This document shows positions 48,970 to 56,852 of a stretch of 57,940 nt of DNA, piece after piece. Source of the DNA: Candidatus Dependentiae bacterium (GTDB taxonomy: Bacteria; Babelota; Babeliae; Babelales; RVW-14); NCBI GenBank assembly GCA_018266175.1, contig JAFEAY010000019.1, forward strand, positions 1 to 57,940, given 5' to 3'. Position 1 is the stretch's first letter, and each line of letters opens with the position of its first letter. Under the pieces are notes generated by a model that was not told the origin of the DNA, did not search any database, and saw only the letters and a list, made by a program, of their open reading frames with translations. The position numbers and the translations under genes are program-made.

Positions 48970-49755
48970 ATGATTAATTCATTTCATATTCATGTATTTA
49001 AGCAGTTACTCTGGACCGATTTAAAAATCTTCAGCCAACTGATCAACGATAAAATCATCAACTTCATTATTTGGGTGACTACTGCAGCATGGGTCAATAC
49101 CTACCTTATGGCAGCATTTGGCGTTAATGATGAATTTTCAGCATTTATGGTTGCAGGCTCTTGCGCAACTGCAGGTTTTTTTGAAATCTACCCATCAGTT
49201 ATTCATTGGGTCAGTGATATCGAAGGTGACCAAATTATCTCTTACTACCTGACACTACCAATTCCAGCATGGCTGATGCTTACACGTATGATCGCATTTT
49301 TTGCTATCAGCGCAGGCACTTTGAGCATCATTGTACTACCTTTATGTAAAATCATGCTCTGGAATAAATTTGATCTGAGCGCATTTAATATTGCTCAATT
49401 TATGAGCATTTTTGTGGCTATGAATATTTTTTACGGAGCATTTACCCTTGTGGTAACAAGCTATGTTAAAAACATGTCCAGCCTGGGCAACGTCTGGATG
49501 CGCTTTGTATATCCAGTATGGTTTTTGGGTGGATTTCAATATGCATGGGGAACTTTGTATAAAACATCTCCTGCATTTGCATACCTTGGACTCATCAATC
49601 CGATGACCTACGTCATGGAAGCAACCAGATGCTCAGTATTGGGCCAACAAGGCTATCTTCCATTCTGGGCCTGTATTGGAATTATCATGATTTTTACGGT
49701 TCTCTGCACATGGCTAGGGATCGTTCGTCTTAAAAAACGTCTTGATTTTATTTAA
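48970..49755 (+). CDS. ABC-2 type transporter permease
   Basis: 261 aa with about six membrane helices (around 27-50, 55-75, 105-130, 138-162, 175-195, 232-252), the layout of ABC-2 permeases such as DrrB/NodJ. INPMTYVMEATRCSVLG before the last helix matches the conserved ABC-2 C-terminal motif (NP-x-T-Y-x2-E-x-x-R). It pairs with the ATPase gene 18 bases upstream to form an exporter. Substrate unknown. Confidence 0.9.
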   Translation: MINSFHIHVFKQLLWTDLKIFSQLINDKIINFIIWVTTAAWVNTYLMAAFGVNDEFSAFMVAGSCATAGFFEIYPSVIHWVSDIEGDQIISYYLTLPIPAWLMLTRMIAFFAISAGTLSIIVLPLCKIMLWNKFDLSAFNIAQFMSIFVAMNIFYGAFTLVVTSYVKNMSSLGNVWMRFVYPVWFLGGFQYAWGTLYKTSPAFAYLGLINPMTYVMEATRCSVLGQQGYLPFWACIGIIMIFTVLCTWLGIVRLKKRLDFI

Positions 49756-49770
49756 GCATTATTAAGAATT

Positions 49771-49802
49771 ATCAGGCAGAAGTTTGCAAGCTTCTGCCTG
49801 AT
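49771..49802. terminator. Hairpin after the ABC permease (weak terminator)
   Basis: 12-bp perfect stem atcaggcagaag (49771-49782) / cttctgcctgat (49791-49802) with an 8-base loop. No clear T-run follows, so termination may be partial. Confidence 0.5.
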
Positions 49803-49813
49803 TAATAAACTTA

Positions 49814-49842
49814 TTGACAAAGCATAGAGCAACAAGTAATTT
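49814..49842 (+). promoter_or_regulatory. Promoter for the LRR protein
   Basis: Perfect TTGACA (49814-49819), a 17-base spacer and TAATTT (49837-49842), 45 bases before the ATG at 49887. Confidence 0.65.
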
Positions 49843-49886
49843 TGCCTCTCATAACTCAGTTGCATGTATTAACCAAGAGGCCATTG

Positions 49887-50567
49887 ATGAGAAAATTTCT
49901 TCTATTTTTCTTTGCGTTTTTTCTTGAGTCTCAAACATTCAGTATCGTGATTCCAATGCCTCAAAAACTAGATATTGATGAGGGACCTGTTCATATACTT
50001 GAAGACGCTCAACGATTTCTTGACAATCCAAATCATAAAAAACGTTTCACTCAACTTCCAGAATGGACCTTTAAAATGGCCATTCGCTTGATTTATACAA
50101 GCAAGACTGAACAACAACTGGACCATCTCAATGTGAAAGCAATTCTGCAACGCTTACAGAATCTTACCAATCATCATAAATATGGGATAACACTTGACCT
50201 GAGCAACCTCAAAGCTGAATTCCCAGAAATCAACCAACATCTTTATGAGATCTTTGCGCTCGCTGAAGCCTTTACCCAACAACACATAACCAATCTTATT
50301 ATAAGCAATAATGAACTCACCGAGGAGTTTCTCTTGGCAAGTATTTGCCACTTAAAACATCTTATACGAATTGATCTTTCCAATAATAAATTTACCGAAC
50401 TTCCCCATTTTATTTTCACTCTCGCTGATCTTAAGAAAATAAAATTAAACAATAACAACGTACGAAAAGCCCCTCATAGAAATGGCTTGAGATATTATCT
50501 CAACGGCAATGAAGCTCTTTGCGGCTCAGAATCACCTCAAATTACTCGTATTGCCATCGAAAAATAA
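49887..50567 (+). CDS. Secreted leucine-rich-repeat protein
   Basis: 226 aa from ATG 49887 (AAGAGG six bases upstream). Signal peptide 1-19 (KFLLFFFAFFLESQTFS). After a helical N-terminal part, LRR strands run from about 100 to 205: LDLSNLKAEFPEI, ITNLIISNNELTEEFL, LIRIDLSNNKFTELPHFIF, LKKIKLNNNNVRKAP, with the L-x2-L-x-L-x2-N-x-L pattern. LRRs bind proteins. Exported bacterial LRR proteins are often effectors. Stand-alone gene with its own promoter. Confidence 0.82.
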   Translation: MRKFLLFFFAFFLESQTFSIVIPMPQKLDIDEGPVHILEDAQRFLDNPNHKKRFTQLPEWTFKMAIRLIYTSKTEQQLDHLNVKAILQRLQNLTNHHKYGITLDLSNLKAEFPEINQHLYEIFALAEAFTQQHITNLIISNNELTEEFLLASICHLKHLIRIDLSNNKFTELPHFIFTLADLKKIKLNNNNVRKAPHRNGLRYYLNGNEALCGSESPQITRIAIEK

Positions 50568-50727
50568 GAAGCAAAATAATTTTTTCGGCTTTCTTTATTT
50601 ACAGGTTATTTGAGCAAAACAACCTCCACCAAACTCAGGGCAAGACTCCACATCATTGCAGTGTACAACATATCTGTTTTGTGATACGTTTTGTGGAGCA
50701 AAATAAAACCATTTAAGGAGATTGTTT

Positions 50728-51324
50728 ATGAAAAGTCGTGTACTCCCTTTTGCATTTTCACTATCAGTCTGCTTGGTCTCAAGCTCATGCGGGTCAGAAA
50801 AAGCTAAAGTCGAACAAGCTGCACCCGTTACCGCAGCCACAGAACAAAAAGATATTACAACCGAAATAGGAACAGAGCTTATCGAAGAAGCTCACGATGA
50901 AGTAGCTCTCAACGAAGTAGAAAGTATTGCTCAACAAGTAACAGGACAAGATCACACTATGGAATTTATCAAACTCGAATCAGGCTTACAGTATCGCGTA
51001 CTTAACGAAGCAACAACCGATGCAAAAAAACCGGAAGCTGGACAACGCGTAACCGTTCACTACACCGGGTGGCTTGTTGATGAAAAAGGTAACAAAACTG
51101 ACAAATTTGACAGTAGCTTAGACCGCGGTCAAAAGTTCACCTTCACCGTTGGTATTGGTCAAGTGATCAAGGGCTGGGATCAAGCTTTGCTTGATATGAA
51201 GATTGGCGAGAAGCGTGAAATTGTACTCCCTCCACATCTTGCTTACGGCAAGCATGGCGCTGGTGGAGCAATTCCTGGCAACGCAACATTGCTTTTCGAA
51301 GTAGAACTTTTTGACGCAGCGTAA
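50728..51324 (+). CDS. FKBP-type peptidyl-prolyl isomerase lipoprotein
   Basis: 198 aa from ATG 50728 (AAGGAG seven bases upstream). Lipoprotein signal with lipobox VSSSC (Cys about residue 22). An acidic linker leads to an FKBP domain (about 85-198): GLQYRVLNEAT, VTVHYTGWLVDEKG, KFDSSLDRGQKFTFTVGIGQ, VIKGWDQALLDMKIGEKRE and the closing HLAYGKHGAGGAIPGNATL. Key FKBP residues (Y, F-D, V-I-x-GW, Y) are kept. It should catalyse proline isomerisation of envelope or secreted proteins. Similar lipid-anchored FKBPs include Mip-like virulence factors. A strong terminator follows. Confidence 0.94.
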   Translation: MKSRVLPFAFSLSVCLVSSSCGSEKAKVEQAAPVTAATEQKDITTEIGTELIEEAHDEVALNEVESIAQQVTGQDHTMEFIKLESGLQYRVLNEATTDAKKPEAGQRVTVHYTGWLVDEKGNKTDKFDSSLDRGQKFTFTVGIGQVIKGWDQALLDMKIGEKREIVLPPHLAYGKHGAGGAIPGNATLLFEVELFDAA

Positions 51325-51346
51325 TAAACGCTTTACTCAAAGTTTT

Positions 51347-51373
51347 GGGACGCTCAATGCGTCCCTTTTTTTT
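51347..51373 (+). terminator. Intrinsic terminator
   Basis: 7-bp stem gggacgc (51347-51353) / gcgtccc (51359-51365), a 5-base loop and a run of eight T (51366-51373). Confidence 0.92.
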
Positions 51374-51405
51374 GAACTCATAACTCAAAGAGAGATATAT
51401 TTTTG

Positions 51406-51747
51406 ATGTATCATAATAATTTTTTTTGTATCAGCTTATTACTCTGTTTTTTTATGATGAAAGATTGTATGTCTTTAAATCAAACAGCAACTCAACCTTC
51501 TTCCCTTCAAAAGCATATTGCATTTACTCTCCCTCTGGGAACATACCGTCATTATAAAGGCGATCTGTATGAAGTAATCGGCATAGGTCATCATACTGAA
51601 ACCAACGAAGAGCTTGTGTTCTATCGCTGCAAATATTACACCAAAGAATTTGGAAATAATGCACTCTGGGCTCGTCCACTTGCAATGTTTTTAGAGACCA
51701 TTGAAATAGAAGGCAAGCAAGTTCCCCGATTTCAATTTATTGCATAA
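51406..51747 (+). CDS. DUF1653 protein with N-terminal signal sequence
   Basis: 113 aa. Residues about 43-112 are a complete DUF1653 domain: LGTYRHYKGDLYEVIGIGHH, ELVFYRCKY, WARPLAMFLETIEIEGKQVPRF. Most DUF1653 proteins are about 70-aa cytosolic proteins. This one carries a hydrophobic N-terminal extension (NNFFCISLLLCFFMMKDC) that looks like a signal peptide, possibly a lipoprotein. The MazG-like gene starts nine bases downstream, so the two are co-transcribed. The role of DUF1653 is unknown. Confidence 0.8.
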   Translation: MYHNNFFCISLLLCFFMMKDCMSLNQTATQPSSLQKHIAFTLPLGTYRHYKGDLYEVIGIGHHTETNEELVFYRCKYYTKEFGNNALWARPLAMFLETIEIEGKQVPRFQFIA

Positions 51748-51755
51748 GGATAATC

Positions 51756-52112
51756 ATGAGCGATCAAAAAACGACTATTCAAGATCTAAAAAATAAGTTT
51801 AAAAAGTTTTCTCAAGACCGTAATTGGGAACAATTTCATACAGCGAAAAATCTAAGCATGTGCATTGCTGCTGAAGCTGCAGAACTTATGGAACACTTCA
51901 TGTGGGTTACTGGCCAAGAAGCAACTCAAGAACTTGAGAAAAAACGGCAAGAAGTAGAACACGAAGTTGCTGACATCGCCTTTGGATTACTTCAATTTTG
52001 TAACATGCATAACATAGATCTAAGCTCAGCAATAGAGTCAAAACTTCAAGAACTTGAAGAACGATACACTATTGAGAAATCATATAACCGTTGGACTAAA
52101 ATATCAAAGTAG
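51756..52112 (+). CDS. MazG-like nucleotide pyrophosphohydrolase (dCTPase type)
   Basis: 118 aa, single domain. Motifs E-x3-E and E-x2-D expected for metal binding are present: AAEAAELMEHFMW (about 45-57) and VEHEVADIAFGLLQFC (about 75-90). RNWEQFHTAKNL at the start is typical of the RS21-C6/DCTPP1-like branch, which hydrolyses dCTP and modified nucleotides to monophosphates. House-cleaning enzyme, cytosolic. Follows DUF1653 by nine bases. The start has AAGGATAATC upstream. Confidence 0.88.
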   Translation: MSDQKTTIQDLKNKFKKFSQDRNWEQFHTAKNLSMCIAAEAAELMEHFMWVTGQEATQELEKKRQEVEHEVADIAFGLLQFCNMHNIDLSSAIESKLQELEERYTIEKSYNRWTKISK

Positions 52113-52137
52113 CAAAAAATGTATCCAAAGGATTTTT

Positions 52138-52866
52138 ATGAAAAAAAATTTTTTCTCACGATTAATCTTACCATTTGTATTGCTGATGCATGCTACAACC
52201 ATCTTTGGAATGAAAAACTATGAAAAACCAGAATGTGATCTATGCAAAAAGGGCTTTTCTAACTACAATCGAAAAAATAATATCGATCATCTCATAAAAA
52301 AACACTTACAATGCCCTTGGTGTAACGCTCAACCATTTTCTCAAAAAACAAAATTTCTCAAACATATTGAAGCTAACCACCCAGATGAAAAAATTTACTC
52401 TTGCCCAAATTGTCTTTTTATTACAACACGCCCCTATGAAGTACGTAGACATATGGGACTTACTCACAATCGAGGAACAGATAAATGTTTTTTTGATTTA
52501 AAGATTTTTTTTAATAAAGTTTTTCCAAAAACTTACTCCAATTATTGCTTTTATTGCAAGCAATATTTTGAAAAAATCAATGCTCATTTTTTAGAAGAAC
52601 ACAATATGTGGCTTTATGGAATTACAGAAATAATGGCCGACGCCTCTTCTAATAACATGCTCAAAATAAACCCCGCACATCTAAAAAATCATGTGCAGAC
52701 TCAAACAGAAAACAATACCAACACCCCTGAAGACAATACCCTTAATTTCAATGAAATTAATGACATACTCGATATTTCGAATAATTTAGAATGTCCTACA
52801 TGTGCATTAATTTGTCCCAATCTCTATGTTTATTTTGCACACTTAAACGAATGCACAGGAACTTAA
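52138..52866 (+). CDS. Exported C2H2 zinc-finger-like protein
   Basis: 242 aa from ATG 52138 (AAAGGA upstream; the frame opens earlier inside mazG but without a ribosome-binding site). Signal peptide about 1-23 (RLILPFVLLMHATTIFG). The mature part has several C-x2-C/H-x3-4-H units: CDLCKKGF with HLIKKH, CPWCNAQPFSQKTKFLKHIE ending ANH, CPNCLFITTRPYEVRRHMGL ending TH (a good C2H2 finger, C-x2-C-x12-H-x4-H), CFYCKQYF and a final CPTCAL. C2H2 fingers are mainly eukaryotic. With a signal peptide this is a candidate host-directed nucleic-acid- or protein-binding factor. Confidence 0.8.
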   Translation: MKKNFFSRLILPFVLLMHATTIFGMKNYEKPECDLCKKGFSNYNRKNNIDHLIKKHLQCPWCNAQPFSQKTKFLKHIEANHPDEKIYSCPNCLFITTRPYEVRRHMGLTHNRGTDKCFFDLKIFFNKVFPKTYSNYCFYCKQYFEKINAHFLEEHNMWLYGITEIMADASSNNMLKINPAHLKNHVQTQTENNTNTPEDNTLNFNEINDILDISNNLECPTCALICPNLYVYFAHLNECTGT

Positions 52867-52927
52867 AATAAATTCTATCCACCTATAATCTCAAATAAAA
52901 CTATATCATATGCTCAAAACTACCGTG

Positions 52928-53866
52928 TTAAGACATTCGAGCGTGCTGATACATCAATGTAACCGCAAGAACATCAGTCAATGTTGACATGGTTTTATCA
53001 TCAGGATGTATCGCGCTTCCAATAGTTTCGATGGAAAATTCAGCAGGCATAAAACGCCGCATCACAACATCCTGGTAGGTTACAAAAGGCTGACTTGATG
53101 CAACCAAACAAGAACCAATAATCGGCCTTGGGTCTTGCTCTAACCAATGTTCAATGGTCGTTCGAGTATTTGGACGAACCAATTTTCCATCAGGTAAATA
53201 GCGCTTAGGTGCGTTGACAATAGTCAGCGGCAACTGCGCAAATTCAACCGGTAAATCGGCTTGATCAAAAAGTAATTGCACAAGCCCTGTTTCATTGTTA
53301 GGCAAAACATTGGGCAAGCACCACCCTGCTTTGATGGGCATAATGCCATTATCTCGATTATTCAGCTCAAAATCATTTTCATACTCAACATCACGTGGGC
53401 GATCTCCTGTCAGCACAACTATTTGGCTAAACCGAACTCCACTATTCCAAGCTTTAACTAAACTTGCTAACCGTTGTCGCATCCAACGCATACATCCACC
53501 AAGCACAATTGCGTAGGTATATTCTTTGCTTTCAGGAAGCACCTCTTCAAAAAAATTCATACGCTCAAAGAGTGGGAGTGCTTGTTCGAACTTTGCATCA
53601 AACGGGCTTGCTGGCTTTGTCCAAGGCTCTTTTCTTAAATTATTTATGGGATCATTTGATCGACGAAACACCTCTAATGCGACGCGCTTTGCATCAACCA
53701 AAGATCCATCACAGGTGATTTCAGTTAACGAAAAAAGCTCTTTAATCACTGGTGTTATTTGTTGGTCTTGAGTAACCAATGCACGGACTCGCTCATCAGC
53801 TTTAAATTCAATACCAGCATGAACATAGCCCATCAAACTACAGAATAAAAAAATAGTTTTCTTCAT
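52928..53866 (-). CDS. Exported DUF218-like protein, copy 1
   Basis: 312 aa. GGAGA precedes the ATG. Signal peptide 1-17 (FLFCSLMGYVHA). The central region YAIVLGGCMRWMRQRLASLV-x5-GVRFSQIVVLTGDRPRD and a later SCLVASSQPFVTYQDVVMRR-FMP have the layout of DUF218/SanA/YdcF-type proteins (LGG...R...G...VVLTG, then a SSQ-x-F-x2-R-like motif). The upstream gene is a clear paralog (LGATVTNVRKRLAFLIQEWN, SCLVVSCQPYVTYQDSVMRT). The start codon overlaps the paralog's stop (TAATG), so they form a translationally coupled pair. DUF218 proteins are linked to envelope integrity. Exact role unknown. Confidence 0.68.
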   Translation of the reverse strand: MKKTIFLFCSLMGYVHAGIEFKADERVRALVTQDQQITPVIKELFSLTEITCDGSLVDAKRVALEVFRRSNDPINNLRKEPWTKPASPFDAKFEQALPLFERMNFFEEVLPESKEYTYAIVLGGCMRWMRQRLASLVKAWNSGVRFSQIVVLTGDRPRDVEYENDFELNNRDNGIMPIKAGWCLPNVLPNNETGLVQLLFDQADLPVEFAQLPLTIVNAPKRYLPDGKLVRPNTRTTIEHWLEQDPRPIIGSCLVASSQPFVTYQDVVMRRFMPAEFSIETIGSAIHPDDKTMSTLTDVLAVTLMYQHARMS

Positions 53867-54846
53867 TACTTTTTCTCCAATACTTTAACGAGCTGGTATT
53901 CTTGGTACAAAATTCTTGCAACCGTATCAAGCAGTGTCGCTAAGTTTTCTCCTTCAGATACCCGAGCACCAATTGTTTCAAGAGAAAATGATGCCGGCAT
54001 GAGTGTACGCATGACGCTGTCTTGGTAGGTGACATACGGCTGGCAGGAAACTACCAAGCAGCTGTCTGGATTAGGTTTTTTCTCTAACCAAGCATTAACC
54101 GTATCACCCGTTGTGGGGCGACGGATTAGTCCATCAGCAGTTTTTTGCATGGGAGCATCAATGAATGTACATGGAATTTTTGCTAAACCTTCTGGTAACT
54201 CAGCTTGCTCTAAAACCATGCGCATCATTTCGGTTTCAGTTTTTGGATGCTCTTGAGAGTCTTGCCACGATTGCTTGATCGGCAAAATACCATTTTTTCG
54301 ATCATACAAAACAGCTACACTTTCGATGTCTGGATCAAGTATTCGTTGACCAGCAAGAATAACTAATTCATCAACACGCACACCTCTATTCCATTCCTGA
54401 ATTAAAAAAGCGAGACGCTTACGGACATTGGTTACCGTTGCACCCAGCAAAATTCCGTATCGATAGTCTTTCTGTTCGGCTTGAACTTCTTGCAATAATC
54501 CAAGCTGTTTGAGTATTGGAATTATTTTATCAGCGTTCTCTTGATAAACACTTTCTGGTGATTGCCAACGCTCTTTGCCTACCGGTCTGAGTAAATTTTT
54601 TTGTGTAACTTCAACAATATTTTGCAGCGTACCATCATGCTTAAGATTAAGCGCTGCAAGTAATTCATACGTGAGTTGCGCTGGTTTTCCATCATCTGTT
54701 ACGATTAAATGTGCTCGATGTAAAGGAGCTTGTGAAGTTGATGATGTTTCAGATTTTTTTAAACAACAAGAGTGAAATATGCCTACACTCAGTGCACATA
54801 AAAAAATAGTTAAAATTCGAAAATATGTGCTGACATTTTTTTTCAT
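53866..54846 (-). CDS. Lipoprotein DUF218-like, copy 2
   Basis: 326 aa. GAAAGGG precedes the ATG. The lipoprotein signal ends in a lipobox (IFHSCC, Cys at about 27-28), unlike the downstream copy, which has a plain signal peptide. It shares with its partner the order YGILLGATV, a G-V-R-V-D strand with VILAGQR, a Pro-Asp strand, PTTGDTVNAWLEKKP and SCQPYVTYQDSVMRTLMPAS-FSLETIGA. Likely a tandem duplication with one copy lipid-anchored and one soluble. Function as for copy 1, unknown. Confidence 0.68.
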   Translation of the reverse strand: MKKNVSTYFRILTIFLCALSVGIFHSCCLKKSETSSTSQAPLHRAHLIVTDDGKPAQLTYELLAALNLKHDGTLQNIVEVTQKNLLRPVGKERWQSPESVYQENADKIIPILKQLGLLQEVQAEQKDYRYGILLGATVTNVRKRLAFLIQEWNRGVRVDELVILAGQRILDPDIESVAVLYDRKNGILPIKQSWQDSQEHPKTETEMMRMVLEQAELPEGLAKIPCTFIDAPMQKTADGLIRRPTTGDTVNAWLEKKPNPDSCLVVSCQPYVTYQDSVMRTLMPASFSLETIGARVSEGENLATLLDTVARILYQEYQLVKVLEKK

Positions 54847-54899
54847 AACGCCCTTTCATAAATTATATGATGAGTATAGAAAAGAGACGTTAAGAAAGC

Positions 54900-54930
54900 A
54901 AAAAGGCGAGCTCTTAAAAGACTCGCCTTT
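54900..54930 (-). terminator. Intrinsic terminator of the fasciclin gene
   Basis: Read on the minus strand: stem aaaggcgag / ctcgccttt with an 11-base loop, then a T-run (54900-54904 on the plus strand reads A). It lies just after the fasciclin-gene stop at 54955. Confidence 0.85.
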
Positions 54931-54954
54931 ATTCGAATATAAACCTATTTATTT

Positions 54955-55452
54955 TTAGATATCTTTTGGCAATAACACGGTGTCAATAATGTTGATGTAG
55001 CCATTGGAAAATTTTACATCTGATTTAATAACTTTTGCTTTCCCGCTGCCAGCAATCACAACAATATCACTACCCTCTTTTTTGATGGTAAGCTCTGTAC
55101 CGTCTGCGGTTACATGGCGCTCTTTTTGAACACACTGTTCAGCCGTCAAATCACCCAGAACAATTGAATGCTTAAGAAAGCGACGCATCTTTCTTTTGTT
55201 ACTTGCAAAACTAGAGCGATCACCCCACGCATTCATTGCCGCATCGTTAGGAACAAAAATTGTTGCTGTTCCTGAACTTTTCTCCATAGTTTCTTTGATG
55301 TCATCTTGAGTATTCATTGCTTCAATGTACTTAGAAGCTCCAAGCGATCCGAGCTGCTTCATGAAATCTTCACCACCAGCTCGAACAATCATCAAGTAGC
55401 CGGCAATAGCAATCAACACTCCAGCGCCTATATATTTTTGCCAAAATTCCAT
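54955..55452 (-). CDS. Membrane-anchored fasciclin (FAS1) domain protein
   Basis: 165 aa. AGGGGGAA precedes the ATG. An N-terminal membrane anchor (about 9-24, AGVLIAIAGYLMIV) is followed by one FAS1 domain (about 32-163): TIFVPNDAAMNAWG (usual TVFAPTDAAF), RFLKHSIVLGDLTAEQC, TADGTELTIKKEG and the closing SNGYINIIDTVLLP. FAS1 domains mediate adhesion or anchoring at the cell surface. A strong terminator follows. The heptad-tail protein ends 26 bases before its start and may be co-transcribed with it. Confidence 0.9.
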   Translation of the reverse strand: MEFWQKYIGAGVLIAIAGYLMIVRAGGEDFMKQLGSLGASKYIEAMNTQDDIKETMEKSSGTATIFVPNDAAMNAWGDRSSFASNKRKMRRFLKHSIVLGDLTAEQCVQKERHVTADGTELTIKKEGSDIVVIAGSGKAKVIKSDVKFSNGYINIIDTVLLPKDI

Positions 55453-55477
55453 AAGATATTCCCCCTATAAAATAAAA

Positions 55478-56776
55478 CTACCGTATTTCAACTAATTTTT
55501 GACGAAGCAAATCAAGACTATTTTTTAAGTTATTAAGCTTACTTTTTAGATTTTCAAGCTTATAACGAAGTTTAGCTAACCCAACTTGAAAATCGACACT
55601 GTAAGGCTGAACATGATAGGTTTTGGTCATTTGAGCTTTAAGATTACCGTCGTGTGTTATTTGAATAATAGAAGGATCTGGATCAGAAGGATCTCTATGC
55701 TCTTTATCTATATTATGAAGCTGATACGTAATTGAATCTTTGTGTGTAGCATATGCCTTGAGGTCATCAAATACTTTAAACCCGCACTGATAAAATTCTT
55801 GATTTGGAAACGGATTTTTAAGTTCCTCGGTAACTTTTTTTTGATATTCAATAACGTCAAACCCTTTGTCTACCTTTGCCACAGCATCAATAAAAAAATT
55901 AACTACCTTATGATTAACCGGCTCCTTGATAAAAACTTCAAGACCTGCTTGAGAGAAAAACCCATAGCCCTGTTCGCCTGGAAATCTAATCCCATTATGA
56001 CAAGAAGATTCAGCTGTAAGCATACCTCCATCACCATAATCCGTTCCAATCAAAATATCACTTTTTTGTTTTGTACCGGCCATGACATCTTTGATATAAT
56101 CATACGCTTCATGATACCAGTTTATTGCATAATAAGCGTGAAAACTTGCTTGTTTTTCTTGAATAAATTTATCCAAATGCGTTAAGAATCTTTTTTTACT
56201 TCGTTCTAATTGATCACTCTCGCTGTAGATATAATCTATAAAATTTATTTCAATATGTTTAAATCCAAGTTCAATAAGCATAACAACAATAAAAAACTCT
56301 AATTGAGCACCTCCAGTTGCAAGTGAGGTGAATACAATTTTTCTTGATGAATCATATTTTTTTGAACACATATCGTTAAGTATAAAAAGAAGAAGCAGCA
56401 TTCGATCTTGTGCACTTGCCTGTCCACATGAACACCAGCCTAGAGTATCGACTGAACCTACTTTTTTGAATTCAAAATAAAAGTTACGTAACCTTTTGAA
56501 AAGGCGTACAACAAATAATTCTTCATTTTGTGTTATATTTTTTTCGTTCTTATCGAGCTCTTGATAGTCGTAAATATTTTTGAAATATTGTTTACGTAAA
56601 TTGTTTGGATTTAGAGCAAAATTTAAAAGCGCTTCTTGAAATTGCTTTGTTCCATCCTTTTCAAAAAAATGTAAATCATATCTAAATAATCCATCCAAAA
56701 CCGCATGATATGTTCGACCATCTGAATAAACCGTTAAAAGCAGAATCAAGAATACGCTCAAGCGAAAAGATCCCAT
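55478..56776 (-). CDS. Exported protein with C-terminal leucine-heptad tail
   Basis: 432 aa from ATG 56776, chosen over the longer frame to 56863 because a TAGGGGGG ribosome-binding-like run precedes it. Signal peptide about 1-20 (FRLSVFLILLLTVYSDG). The middle is unassigned, with FTSLATGGAQLEFFIVVMLI-ELGF (a beta-turn-helix rhythm as in nucleotide- or SAM-binding folds, uncertain) and SDILIGTDYGDGGM. The last 33 residues are a leucine heptad (LAKLRYKLENLKSKLNNLKN and on) that ends at the C-terminus. It matches in spacing and composition the tails of the USP-ankyrin and PPP-phosphatase proteins more than 40 kb away. Function unknown; probably the same sorting or assembly route. Confidence 0.7.
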   Translation of the reverse strand: MGSFRLSVFLILLLTVYSDGRTYHAVLDGLFRYDLHFFEKDGTKQFQEALLNFALNPNNLRKQYFKNIYDYQELDKNEKNITQNEELFVVRLFKRLRNFYFEFKKVGSVDTLGWCSCGQASAQDRMLLLLFILNDMCSKKYDSSRKIVFTSLATGGAQLEFFIVVMLIELGFKHIEINFIDYIYSESDQLERSKKRFLTHLDKFIQEKQASFHAYYAINWYHEAYDYIKDVMAGTKQKSDILIGTDYGDGGMLTAESSCHNGIRFPGEQGYGFFSQAGLEVFIKEPVNHKVVNFFIDAVAKVDKGFDVIEYQKKVTEELKNPFPNQEFYQCGFKVFDDLKAYATHKDSITYQLHNIDKEHRDPSDPDPSIIQITHDGNLKAQMTKTYHVQPYSVDFQVGLAKLRYKLENLKSKLNNLKNSLDLLRQKLVEIR

Positions 56777-56852
56777 AGTCCCCCCTAATGAAACCCCAAT
56801 AGATAAGAGAATTATAAGAAAGTAAGAAATAAAAATGCAAGCATTTTGGGAA

